The position numbers and the translations under genes are program-made. From assembly GCA_949127705.1 (NCBI GenBank), contig CASBQJ010000493.1, positions 1 through 5,354 on the forward strand: a stretch of 5,354 nt of DNA, given 5' to 3'. Source of the stretch: Synechococcales cyanobacterium PMM_0085. Lineage in GTDB: Bacteria; Cyanobacteriota; Cyanobacteriia; Elainellales; Elainellaceae. Shown here piece after piece: positions 1 to 5,000 of the stretch. Position 1 is the first letter of the stretch. The number at the start of each line of letters is the position of its first letter. The notes beneath the pieces were generated by a model. The model ran no database searches. It was given only the letters and a program-made list of their open reading frames with translations, and was not told the origin of the DNA.

Positions 1-2
1 AT

Positions 3-518
3 AATTCGCTGGTCGATCCGCTGGTGATTATGTTTACGCTGCCGTTAGCCCTAGCAGGCGGCATTTGGGGACTGTTTCTGACTCAAACGGCGATCGGGGC
101 CACGGTGATTGTCGGTGCGGTGCTGCTGGTGGGGATTGTGGTCAACAATGCCATTATCATGATCGAGTTGGCCAATCAAATTCGGGAGCGAGACGGATGC
201 GATCGCCGCATTGCGATTTTGCAAGCCGCACCCCAACGACTGCGCGCCATTCTCATGACCACCATTACCACCGTGTTGGGGATGTTCCCGCTGGCATTGG
301 GCTTGGGTCAAGGTGGAGAATTCTTGCAGCCCTTAGGCATTGTCGTATTTTCTGGGTTAGCCCTGGCTACGGTGCTTACCCTATTTATTATTCCGTGCTT
401 TTACTTGCTTTTGCATGAGCTATTTGGCCGCTGGTCAGGCTCAGACTTAGAACCCGTTAGCCCAAGATCGGTCTCAGAGGAGAAGGACGTGGTCAAAACA
501 GGTTCTCCCCGCGAGTAG
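3..518 (+). CDS. RND-family multidrug efflux permease, HAE1/AcrB-like, C-terminal fragment (5' truncated by window edge)
   Basis: This is the last 171 residues of an inner-membrane RND transporter, which exports hydrophobic compounds using proton influx, normally with a periplasmic adaptor and an outer-membrane channel. The reading frame is open from base 3, so the GTG at 24 is an internal codon. The fragment starts in the conserved loop (NSLVDPL) before a transmembrane helix and continues with FTLPLALAGG, the helix carrying GIVVNNAIIMIE (about residues 44-55), the linker QRLRAILMTT, and two final helices with LGMFPLALGLGQGGE and LFIIPCFYLLLHE. These match the last transmembrane segments of HAE1-type pumps (full length about 1000-1050 aa). 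A 30-residue polar tail ends at TAG 516-518. The helix-10 position that is lysine in E. coli AcrB (K940) appears to be asparagine here, as in many VVNNA-type relatives. Substrate cannot be inferred. It is convergent with the next gene. Confidence 0.93.
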   Translation, partial: NSLVDPLVIMFTLPLALAGGIWGLFLTQTAIGATVIVGAVLLVGIVVNNAIIMIELANQIRERDGCDRRIAILQAAPQRLRAILMTTITTVLGMFPLALGLGQGGEFLQPLGIVVFSGLALATVLTLFIIPCFYLLLHELFGRWSGSDLEPVSPRSVSEEKDVVKTGSPRE

Positions 519-539
519 CCTCATGCATCACGAGAGGCT
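517..539. terminator. Weak hairpin between convergent stops, possible bidirectional terminator
   Basis: AGCCTC (517-522) and GAGGCT (534-539) form a 6-bp stem with an 11-nt loop. The hairpin overlaps the stop codons of both convergent genes (516-518 on +, 528-530 on -). No T-run follows on either strand, so it is only a position-based candidate. Confidence 0.25.
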
Positions 540-1463
540 GGCATCAAAACAAAATTGACGGCAGGTCAGCACTGGCGAATCGCTTTTACCATGCATTGGA
601 CAATCATAATTGGCGCAAACGGTACAGTCTGACTGGGTAGATAGGGCCACAGAGTTTTGCGTCGCATAGATACTAATCCCTTGACTGATGAACCCTCGGG
701 CTTCCAGTTCGGAAATGCTGTCGCAAATGAGTAATGCCTTTTCAATCCCCAACTGCACCCGAGAAATATTGATCCGCTCTAAAGTTTTGTGAAACGTCTG
801 CGCTTCTGTGCGAATTTCGATCATCACGTTGTGCTCTTGGCTGGTAAAACAGCGAGGTTTATCTTGCGCAAAGTGGTCTCGATATTGCAGGGTGAAGGTG
901 CCGTCAGGGTAGCGCAATGTGCGCATCATCCGCAAAAAGGGCACGGTGAAATTGCCTTCCTTGTCTAGGTCATACCACCAGGATTTATGCCAAGCGTCAT
1001 TCGGTAAATTCACAATCTTGTCAATTTGCTCGTCTGAGAAACCAGCTTGTGTCAAGATTGCTAGGGTCTGCGCCAGCGTCAGGGCATGACCCAGCGTTTG
1101 CAGTTCGGATTCGCAGCGCGTTAATTTTAGATACTCTCGCTGACGCAGTTGGGGTTCGGTCGTAGCCGCAACCCTGTCTTCAATTTCGGCTGGAGACGTA
1201 ACTAAGACACAGTTCAATGATTCAAACTGAATCACCCCATCCACGGTTTTGCGTGATTCTACAGGAATGCCAATTTTGGAGGTAATGGCACCAATGTGGT
1301 GAGCGCGGGCTAGGGGTGGCGTACAGTCCACCAGTAAAGACTTGAGAGCATGGGCGTCGGCGATCGCCAACGCAATTTGCACGTGATCATGGGTCGTAAT
1401 CACCTTGCACCGTTGCGGTTCAACCGGGTAGGTCAACGGATCGTGAGATGGATCGTGAGACAT
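528..1463 (-). CDS. Conserved-looking protein of unknown function with C-terminal Cys cluster (CX2CX4CX12CX3C)
   Basis: I do not recognise the family. The 311-aa product has no signal peptide and no membrane helix, so it is probably cytoplasmic. The N-terminal half holds alternating hydrophobic segments that suggest an alpha/beta fold (VITTHDHVQIALAIADAHAL, residues 21-40; LLVDC, 43-47). The middle is rich in aromatic and charged residues (WHKSWWYDLDKEG, 158-170; LQYRDHF, 192-198). A hydrophobic segment near 236-266 (VQLGIEKALLICDSISELEA, then GFISQGISIYA) precedes a C-terminal cluster C280, C283, C288, C301 and C305, with H291 close by. The spacing suggests a zinc or Fe-S site, which is inference. 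The chosen ATG (1461-1463) has AGGA nine bases upstream. The N-terminus carries a small repeat, SHDPSHDP. The gene stands alone: the upstream - strand gene ends in a strong terminator, and the leader is highly structured. Codon use looks ordinary for the window. Confidence 0.85.
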   Translation of the reverse strand: MSHDPSHDPLTYPVEPQRCKVITTHDHVQIALAIADAHALKSLLVDCTPPLARAHHIGAITSKIGIPVESRKTVDGVIQFESLNCVLVTSPAEIEDRVAATTEPQLRQREYLKLTRCESELQTLGHALTLAQTLAILTQAGFSDEQIDKIVNLPNDAWHKSWWYDLDKEGNFTVPFLRMMRTLRYPDGTFTLQYRDHFAQDKPRCFTSQEHNVMIEIRTEAQTFHKTLERINISRVQLGIEKALLICDSISELEARGFISQGISIYATQNSVALSTQSDCTVCANYDCPMHGKSDSPVLTCRQFCFDASLS

Positions 1464-1469
1464 AAGGCA

Positions 1470-1571
1470 ACATCCTGCACTCGCTAGTCATGTTCGACCC
1501 GTGAACAGCCTTCGTCGGCTCGAAACATGATCTCACTCTTGGGTTGATCTTTAATCTATTGTGCAGGATGT
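1470..1571 (-). promoter_or_regulatory. Nested inverted-repeat leader that may mask the SD of the 311-aa gene
   Basis: Three nested stems can be drawn in the - strand leader. P1 is a perfect 11-bp pairing of 1561-1571 (ACATCCTGCAC) with 1470-1480 (GTGCAGGATGT). P2 pairs 1520-1530 (TCATGTTTCGA) with 1488-1497 (TCGAACATGA), 10 bp with one bulged base. P3 pairs 1517-1520 (AGCC) with 1507-1510 (GGCT); its outer base is shared with P2. The 3' arm of P1 contains AGGA, the putative Shine-Dalgarno, nine bases before the ATG. Closing P1 would therefore block ribosome access. The stems are seen directly; the regulatory role is inferred. It matches no riboswitch class I recognise. Confidence 0.45.
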
Positions 1572-1625
1572 AGCCGAAAGCGATCGCATTCCTCACTTTC
1601 TTTTAAGGGAACCGGGACGCTTCCT

Positions 1626-1656
1626 GGCGTTACGGTATAAAAATTTACGTAACGCC
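1626..1656. promoter_or_regulatory. 9-bp inverted repeat enclosing a GTA-N8-TAC (NtcA-like) motif
   Basis: GGCGTTACG (1626-1634) and CGTAACGCC (1648-1656) are perfect inverted arms around an AT-rich 13-nt centre. GTA (1635-1637), eight bases, then TAC (1646-1648) fits the core consensus of NtcA, the cyanobacterial nitrogen regulator. The core is short enough to occur about once per window by chance, and no TAN3T box at the activator spacing of 20-24 bases was found on either strand. The element lies just past the ugd terminator and about 165 bases upstream of the 311-aa gene. It could be an operator, or simply a second hairpin. Confidence 0.25.
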
Positions 1657-1659
1657 GAT

Positions 1660-1691
1660 AAAAAAGGTGAATAGGCAAATGCCTACTCACC
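1660..1691 (-). terminator. Rho-independent terminator of the UDP-glucose dehydrogenase gene
   Basis: On the - strand, GGTGAGTAGGC (1691-1681) pairs with GCCTATTCACC (1676-1666): 11 bp including one G-U pair, closed by a 4-nt loop, and followed at once by six T (1665-1660). It starts 35 bases after the stop codon at 1726. Stem, tight loop and U-tract are all canonical, and the element separates this gene from the next - strand gene. Confidence 0.88.
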
Positions 1692-1725
1692 GAGTGGTCA
1701 GCGACTCATCTCTAGCCGAAACCTG

Positions 1726-3105
1726 TTAGCGACCGATGCCCACATAGCGGAACCCTAGCCCTTCTAGAGCAGCTTGGTCTAAGAAGTTACGCCCGTCGAT
1801 GATGACAGGGTGGTTCATTAAGGTAGACATCTTGGCATAGTCTAACGTGCGGAACTGCTCCCAATCGGTCACGAGTACCAGGGCATCGCAACCATCAGCC
1901 AAGCGCTCGGGGTCAGTTTCCACAATCACATTCGATAGGCCGTGACGCATCCCAGTTTGCGACACCAGTGGGTCATACGCCTTCACTTTGGTACCCAGCC
2001 GACTCAGATGCTCGATTAAATCGAGGGCAGGGGCATCGCGCATGTCATCGGTGTCGGGCTTAAAGGTGAGACCCAACAACCCGACCGTTTTACCCTTGAG
2101 AATCTTCAGCACCTGCTGAAGCTTTTCAATCGTAATCAAGCGCTGCCGCTGATTCACCGAGACAGCAGCCTTCAGCAACTGAGCTTCATAGCCATAGTCG
2201 TCGGCGGTGTGAATCAGAGCAGACACGTCTTTCGGAAAGCAAGACCCGCCCCAGCCAATTCCCGCTTGCAGAAATTTGCTGCCAATACGAGAGTCCAGAC
2301 CAATGCCTTTCGCGACTTGAGTGACATCGGCACCCACGCGATCGCAAATGTTGGCAACCTCGTTAATAAAGCTAATTTTAGTGGCTAGGAATGCGTTAGA
2401 GGCATATTTCACCATTTCTGCCGAACTGATATCAGTGACCACCACAGGAACAGTGGGTGCACTCTTATCGTCAGCAAACTGGCGAGACACGATTGGAGCA
2501 TACAGTTCCTTCATGGCGGCGATCGCCCGAGGTGAGGTGCTGCCTAACACAATCCGGTCAGGGTTGAACGTATCAAACATCGCCGACCCTTCGCGGAGAA
2601 ATTCAGGATTGCTGACCACATCAAACTCGGTGTCATTGGGTGCAGTAGCCACACTACCGCTAGATACCATGGCCGTTTGCCGCTCTGCAACCCCATCCAT
2701 CACAATCATCCGCACCCAGTCACCCGAGCCAATTGGCACGGTAGACTTGTTCACAATCACCTTGTAGCCGCCGTCAAGATGAGACCCAATGCCCCGAGCC
2801 ACCGCTTCCACATATCGGGTGTCGCTCTCGCCCGTCGGCAGAGGCGGGGTACCTACCGCAATGAACAGCACTTCGCCATGTGTGACTCCAGCACCCAAGT
2901 CGGTGGTGAACTCAATTTGCCCCTCTTGGATGCAGGATTGCATCAGTTCAGACAGCCCAGGTTCGAAGATGGGCGACTGCCCAGACTTCATCAGCTTGAC
3001 CTTTTCTTCATTGTTATCTACGCAGATCACATGATGGCCAATGTGGGCTAGGCAGACGCCAGTGACCAAACCTACATAACCTGTACCGATGACACATACA
3101 CGCAT
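1726..3105 (-). CDS. ugd: UDP-glucose 6-dehydrogenase (UDP-glucose/GDP-mannose dehydrogenase family)
   Basis: Cytosolic enzyme that oxidises UDP-glucose to UDP-glucuronate with two NAD+. The 459-aa protein is complete. The N-terminal Rossmann domain shows GTGYVG (7-12) and the ribose-binding acid D30 at the end of the second strand, then FEPGL (47-51), NKSTVP (119-124) and SNPEFLREG (165-173, with E168). The central domain has EMVKYASNAF (230-239, with K233 and N237). The catalytic thiol is C289 in GWGGSCFPKD (284-293). The C-terminal UDP-binding domain has GLTFKPDTDDMRDAP (345-359). Length fits the family; two extra segments (about 138-162 and 208-220) are longer than in compact bacterial forms. 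The ATG at 3103-3105 places the Rossmann motif at the usual distance; a GAGG lies 11 bases upstream, somewhat far. It follows the decarboxylase gene by 199 bases on the same strand and ends in a strong terminator. The GDP-mannose dehydrogenase alternative is less likely, given the UDP-glucuronate-using neighbour. Confidence 0.95.
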   Translation of the reverse strand: MRVCVIGTGYVGLVTGVCLAHIGHHVICVDNNEEKVKLMKSGQSPIFEPGLSELMQSCIQEGQIEFTTDLGAGVTHGEVLFIAVGTPPLPTGESDTRYVEAVARGIGSHLDGGYKVIVNKSTVPIGSGDWVRMIVMDGVAERQTAMVSSGSVATAPNDTEFDVVSNPEFLREGSAMFDTFNPDRIVLGSTSPRAIAAMKELYAPIVSRQFADDKSAPTVPVVVTDISSAEMVKYASNAFLATKISFINEVANICDRVGADVTQVAKGIGLDSRIGSKFLQAGIGWGGSCFPKDVSALIHTADDYGYEAQLLKAAVSVNQRQRLITIEKLQQVLKILKGKTVGLLGLTFKPDTDDMRDAPALDLIEHLSRLGTKVKAYDPLVSQTGMRHGLSNVIVETDPERLADGCDALVLVTDWEQFRTLDYAKMSTLMNHPVIIDGRNFLDQAALEGLGFRYVGIGR

Positions 3106-3131
3106 GGAATCGTTAACCTCATTGATGATAA

Positions 3132-3157
3132 TGCACTGTTTGCACTCACTCTAGTGC
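3132..3157. repeat. Short TGCACT direct repeats and small hairpin upstream of ugd
   Basis: TGCACT occurs at 3132-3137 and 3141-3146, nine bases apart, and GCACT (3142-3146) can pair with AGTGC (3153-3157) around a 6-nt loop. The group lies 27-52 bases upstream of the ugd start, where a regulator site or the leader could be. I find no convincing -35/-10 pair nearby. Confidence 0.25.
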
Positions 3158-3220
3158 TGCTCTGGCAGCTAGATTGGCTGTCCCGCTTCAACCGCCAACG
3201 TCATCGCTAACTTCAGCACC

Positions 3221-3248
3221 CGCTATATGCTCCTAAGAGCATATAGCG
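3221..3248. terminator. Perfect 12-bp hairpin between the decarboxylase gene and ugd (I-shaped terminator or processing site)
   Basis: CGCTATATGCTC (3221-3232) and GAGCATATAGCG (3237-3248) are perfect inverted arms around a 4-nt loop. The hairpin lies 57 bases after the decarboxylase stop and 115 bases before the ugd start. Neither strand has a U-run after it, so it is not a canonical intrinsic terminator. It could be a U-less terminator, an RNA-stabilising 3' end or a processing site that lets the two genes be expressed at different levels. Confidence 0.5.
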
Positions 3249-3304
3249 TCCTCAGTTTGACTAATAAATCCCTAGAATCGAGATAATCGCTCAACTCTAG
3301 CCGA

Positions 3305-4273
3305 TTAGATGGAAGGGACAGCCGCCGACGACGTTTTGGCAGGGCGATCGCCCACACGAGATTGAAAATCGTCAATCGTGATCCTCAGCCCCTGAGATAA
3401 AGGAACCGTTGGTTGCCAGCCTAGCCAAGTCCGTGCCCGCGTAATATCGGGTTGACGGCGACGTGGATCATCTTGAGGCAATGGTTCAAATCTGACCTTA
3501 GCATCCGGATCCACCATCTTTTGCACCGTTTCTGCCAGCTGTAAAATTGTATATTCCTCGGGGTTACCCAAATTTACAGGACCAATATGGTCACCATTCA
3601 TCAGCCGAATCAGCCCGTCTACCAGATCTGAAACGTAGCAAAAACTGCGCGTTTGGGAGCCATCTCCATAAACTGTCAGCGGTTGCCCTTTCAGCGCTTG
3701 CACGACCAAATTGCTGACCACCCGCCCATCATTTTCTAACATCCGAGGACCGTATGTGTTAAAAATACGAGCCACACGGATGTCTACGTCACTTTGGCGA
3801 TGATAATCAAATGCCAACGTTTCGGCTACCCGTTTGCCTTCGTCGTAGCAACTGCGAATCCCAATTGGATTAACGTTACCCCGATAATCTTCGGTCTGAG
3901 GATGAATTTCTGGATCGCCGTACACTTCAGACGTAGAAGCCAGCAAAAACCGAGCCTTGACCCGTTTTGCCAAACCCAGCATATTCAGGGTACCCATCAC
4001 GTTGGTCTTGATCGTTTTGACGGGGTTGTACTGGTAGTGGACAGGCGAAGCAGGGCAAGCAAGGTGATAAATCTGGTCTACTTCAAGCCGAATTGGGTCA
4101 GTAATGTCATGCCGGATTACTTCAAACCGAGGATGGTTAATCCACTGGAGGATATTGCGCTTGTTCCCCGTATAAAAGTTATCCACACAGATAACCTCGT
4201 GCCCTTCCTCCATCAGTCTATCGATCAGGTGAGAGCCAACAAACCCCGCACCACCAGTCACAAGAATTCGCAT
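3305..4273 (-). CDS. uxs: UDP-glucuronate decarboxylase (UDP-xylose synthase), extended SDR family
   Basis: Cytosolic NAD-dependent enzyme that oxidises UDP-glucuronate at C4, decarboxylates it and re-reduces the product to UDP-xylose. The 322-aa protein has the SDR cofactor loop GGAGFVG (7-13), D31 for the adenine ribose, and HLACPASPVHYQYNP (70-84), a signature of this subfamily. Catalytic residues are T114 and E116 in STSEVYGD, and Y143 and K147 in SCYDEGKR, in the spacing known from human UXS1. ARIFNTYGPRM (168-178), YGDGSQTRSFCYV (202-214) and DDPRRRQPD (268-276) form the substrate side. I chose the ATG at 4271-4273 because MRILVTGG is the usual family N-terminus and an AGG lies four bases upstream. 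An in-frame ATG at 4304-4306 adds 11 residues (MDFQYLTQVGT) but has no SD. It is upstream of ugd and uses that enzyme's product. A dTDP-glucose 4,6-dehydratase is a distant, less likely alternative. Confidence 0.94.
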   Translation of the reverse strand: MRILVTGGAGFVGSHLIDRLMEEGHEVICVDNFYTGNKRNILQWINHPRFEVIRHDITDPIRLEVDQIYHLACPASPVHYQYNPVKTIKTNVMGTLNMLGLAKRVKARFLLASTSEVYGDPEIHPQTEDYRGNVNPIGIRSCYDEGKRVAETLAFDYHRQSDVDIRVARIFNTYGPRMLENDGRVVSNLVVQALKGQPLTVYGDGSQTRSFCYVSDLVDGLIRLMNGDHIGPVNLGNPEEYTILQLAETVQKMVDPDAKVRFEPLPQDDPRRRQPDITRARTWLGWQPTVPLSQGLRITIDDFQSRVGDRPAKTSSAAVPSI

Positions 4274-4311
4274 AGTGCCTACTTGAGTTAAGTATTGAAA
4301 ATCCACCAGAG

Positions 4312-4433
4312 CTAAACTATCTAAGGCTAATTTATCTAATCCAACTAAGCTATCTAAATTTACCTAAGCTATCTAAATTTACCTAAGCTATCTAAATTTA
4401 CCTAAGCTATCTAAATTTACCTAGCTATCTAAG
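4312..4433. repeat. 19-bp tandem repeat array upstream of the decarboxylase gene
   Basis: Four identical head-to-tail copies of TAAGCTATCTAAATTTACC lie at 4346-4364, 4365-4383, 4384-4402 and 4403-4421. A shortened copy with one A missing follows (4422-4433), and degenerate copies precede (about 4312-4345). The heptamer TATCTAA (TTAGATA on the coding strand) appears seven times, at 4318, 4333, 4351, 4370, 4389, 4408 and 4426, spaced 15-19 bases. Each unit has the palindrome TAAATTTA. The array starts about 40 bases before the chosen ATG, so it is in the leader or promoter. There are no variable spacers, so it is not a CRISPR. Confidence 0.95.
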
Positions 4434-4439
4434 CGTCTA

Positions 4440-4458
4440 CTGCTGCCCGAATCAGCAG
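4440..4458. terminator. Small GC-containing hairpin
   Basis: CTGCTG (4440-4445) and CAGCAG (4453-4458) form a 6-bp stem with a 7-nt loop. A loose T-rich stretch (4465-4471) follows on the + strand, but no + strand gene ends nearby, so a terminator role is doubtful. It may be part of the structured leader of the decarboxylase transcript. Confidence 0.25.
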
Positions 4459-4485
4459 ACTAAATTGTTTTACGGGCTAACATGC

Positions 4486-4541
4486 TTCCCTCTAGAGTCA
4501 GCGATAACGGCTGTTAGGTCACTCTAGAGAGGGAAACAGCC
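4486..4541. promoter_or_regulatory. Long bulged hairpin with a competing 7-bp stem
   Basis: TTCCCTCT (4486-4493) pairs with AGAGGGAA (4528-4535), and AGAGT (4494-4498) pairs with ACTCT (4521-4525), giving 13 bp with a 2-nt bulge. CAGC/GCTG (4499-4502 with 4510-4513) can extend the stem inside the loop. A second pairing, GGCTGTT (4509-4515) with AACAGCC (4535-4541), uses loop bases and cannot form easily alongside the first. The pairings are seen directly; any switching role is inferred. No T-run follows on either strand. Confidence 0.4.
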
Positions 4542-4549
4542 TGAAAACT

Positions 4550-4565
4550 TCTGTATTTTTACAGA
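4550..4565. other. Small AT-rich hairpin TCTGTA-tttt-TACAGA
   Basis: TCTGTA (4550-4555) and TACAGA (4560-4565) form a 6-bp stem around four T. It is the third hairpin within 130 bases. On the - strand it is followed by AGTTTTC, too weak to call a terminator. Confidence 0.25.
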
Positions 4566-4768
4566 TTTGACTAGTAATTTAGCAAAATTCCACCAAACGA
4601 CAAAGTTAGTAGTCCCTTGGTTTACACAATCTTCAACTCCCACATCTATTTTTGAAGACAGCTTCAAGACAAACGCCAGCTCATGTTGAAAGAAGTTCTT
4701 GCTTTCAGGAAATATATGCAAAAAGAGTAAAAATACGACAGATAGCTTGTGAATTCAAGTCGGGAACG

Positions 4769-4951
4769 ATGGCCTCTACTATTACGAGAGCGGCGTCAAC
4801 AGGTGGCCGACGTCCTGAAAACCCAGGGCGGGATGCGCTGGCGAAAAATGATGAGCCCAACATTGACCTAGTAGAGGCCGATCTGCGCGATACGCTCTAC
4901 GAACGTCAGCAAGGGAGCCGCGATCGCAGCCGTAGCAACACCCGCGACTGA
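4769..4951 (+). CDS. Doubtful 60-aa ORF, hydrophilic and highly charged; possible gene remnant
   Basis: I do not recognise this product. It begins at ATG 4769-4771, with GGGA shortly upstream (very close spacing), and ends at TGA 4949-4951. The protein is hydrophilic: MASTITRAASTGGRRPE at the start, an acidic middle (NIDLVEADLRDTLYERQQ) and a basic Ser/Arg/Asp tail (SRDRSRSNTRD). There is no signal peptide, membrane helix or motif. The frame stays open further upstream, to a TTG at 4652, but that part is AT-rich and does not look coding. Another + strand frame over the same bases reads as a helix-like stretch (LLRERRQQVADVLKTQG) before stopping at 4864-4866, so this GC-rich patch may be the remains of a larger, frameshifted gene. 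It is convergent with the TonB-like gene, 49 bases away. It could equally be non-coding. Confidence 0.25.
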   Translation: MASTITRAASTGGRRPENPGRDALAKNDEPNIDLVEADLRDTLYERQQGSRDRSRSNTRD

Positions 4952-4976
4952 AATGGCCGCGACACCATTCAAAACT

Positions 4977-4990
4977 CAAAATTAATTTTG
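4977..4990. repeat. Perfect 14-bp AT-rich palindrome CAAAATTAATTTTG
   Basis: The sequence is its own reverse complement and lies 10 bases past the stop of the TonB-like gene. The preceding TTCAAAACTCAAAATT resembles the short CAAAATT-type repeats common in cyanobacterial intergenic DNA. As a stem it would be weak. A terminator role for the TonB-like gene is possible but not supported by a U-run. Confidence 0.35.
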
Positions 4991-5000
4991 GACTAGGGGT

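Larger units (their letters stand above)
4434..4768. other. AT-rich stretch without a convincing gene; hairpin cluster at its left end
   Basis: I see no supportable gene. Open frames here are short, need TTG starts and lack SD sequences. The left third carries three hairpins in a row (4440-4458, 4486-4535, 4550-4565). The part from 4566 to 4768 is AT-rich, with no clear repeat. As it lies upstream of the - strand decarboxylase gene, it probably holds that gene's promoter, but I cannot name a -10/-35 pair with confidence. Confidence 0.6.
199..4927. repeat. Seven HIP1 octamers (GCGATCGC) scattered through the window
   Basis: Copies start at 199, 1360, 1580, 2338, 2519, 3344 and 4920. Five lie inside the confident genes, one in the intergenic leader (1580-1587), and one in the GC-rich patch with the doubtful ORF (4920-4927). 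This density, about one per 765 bases, is a hallmark of many cyanobacterial chromosomes and is the main support for the taxonomic call. Confidence 0.95.

Noticed and set aside
1470..1571. MITE-like element with 11-bp terminal inverted repeats
   Set aside because: No target-site duplication flanks the repeats, and the nested inner stems plus the SD overlap fit an RNA leader better.
2321..3051. Open frames on the + strand across ugd
   Set aside because: They are antisense to a gene with complete family motifs and have compositions typical of shadow frames.
3106..3304. Promoter for ugd (CATTAT-like -10 near 3130)
   Set aside because: The best -10-like hexamer has no matching -35 and would leave a very short leader; too weak to list.
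3794..4291. 165-aa + strand ORF across the decarboxylase gene
   Set aside because: It is antisense to a well-supported SDR enzyme and shows no motif of its own.
4346..4433. Regular repeats suggesting a CRISPR array
   Set aside because: The units are contiguous, only 19 bp long, and have no spacers; no cas gene is present.
4486..4541. H-type pseudoknot formed by both stems at once
   Set aside because: The loop that would have to cross the 13-bp stem is zero bases long (4535 is shared), so the two stems should be mutually exclusive.
4524..4721. 65-aa ORF on the - strand
   Set aside because: It needs a TTG start without an SD, lies in AT-rich DNA, overlaps the hairpin cluster and shows no recognisable motif.
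4782..4979. 65-aa ORF on the - strand rich in Cys, His and Arg
   Set aside because: It looks like a shadow of the GC-rich patch: no SD, no domain pattern, and it runs antisense to the doubtful + strand ORF.
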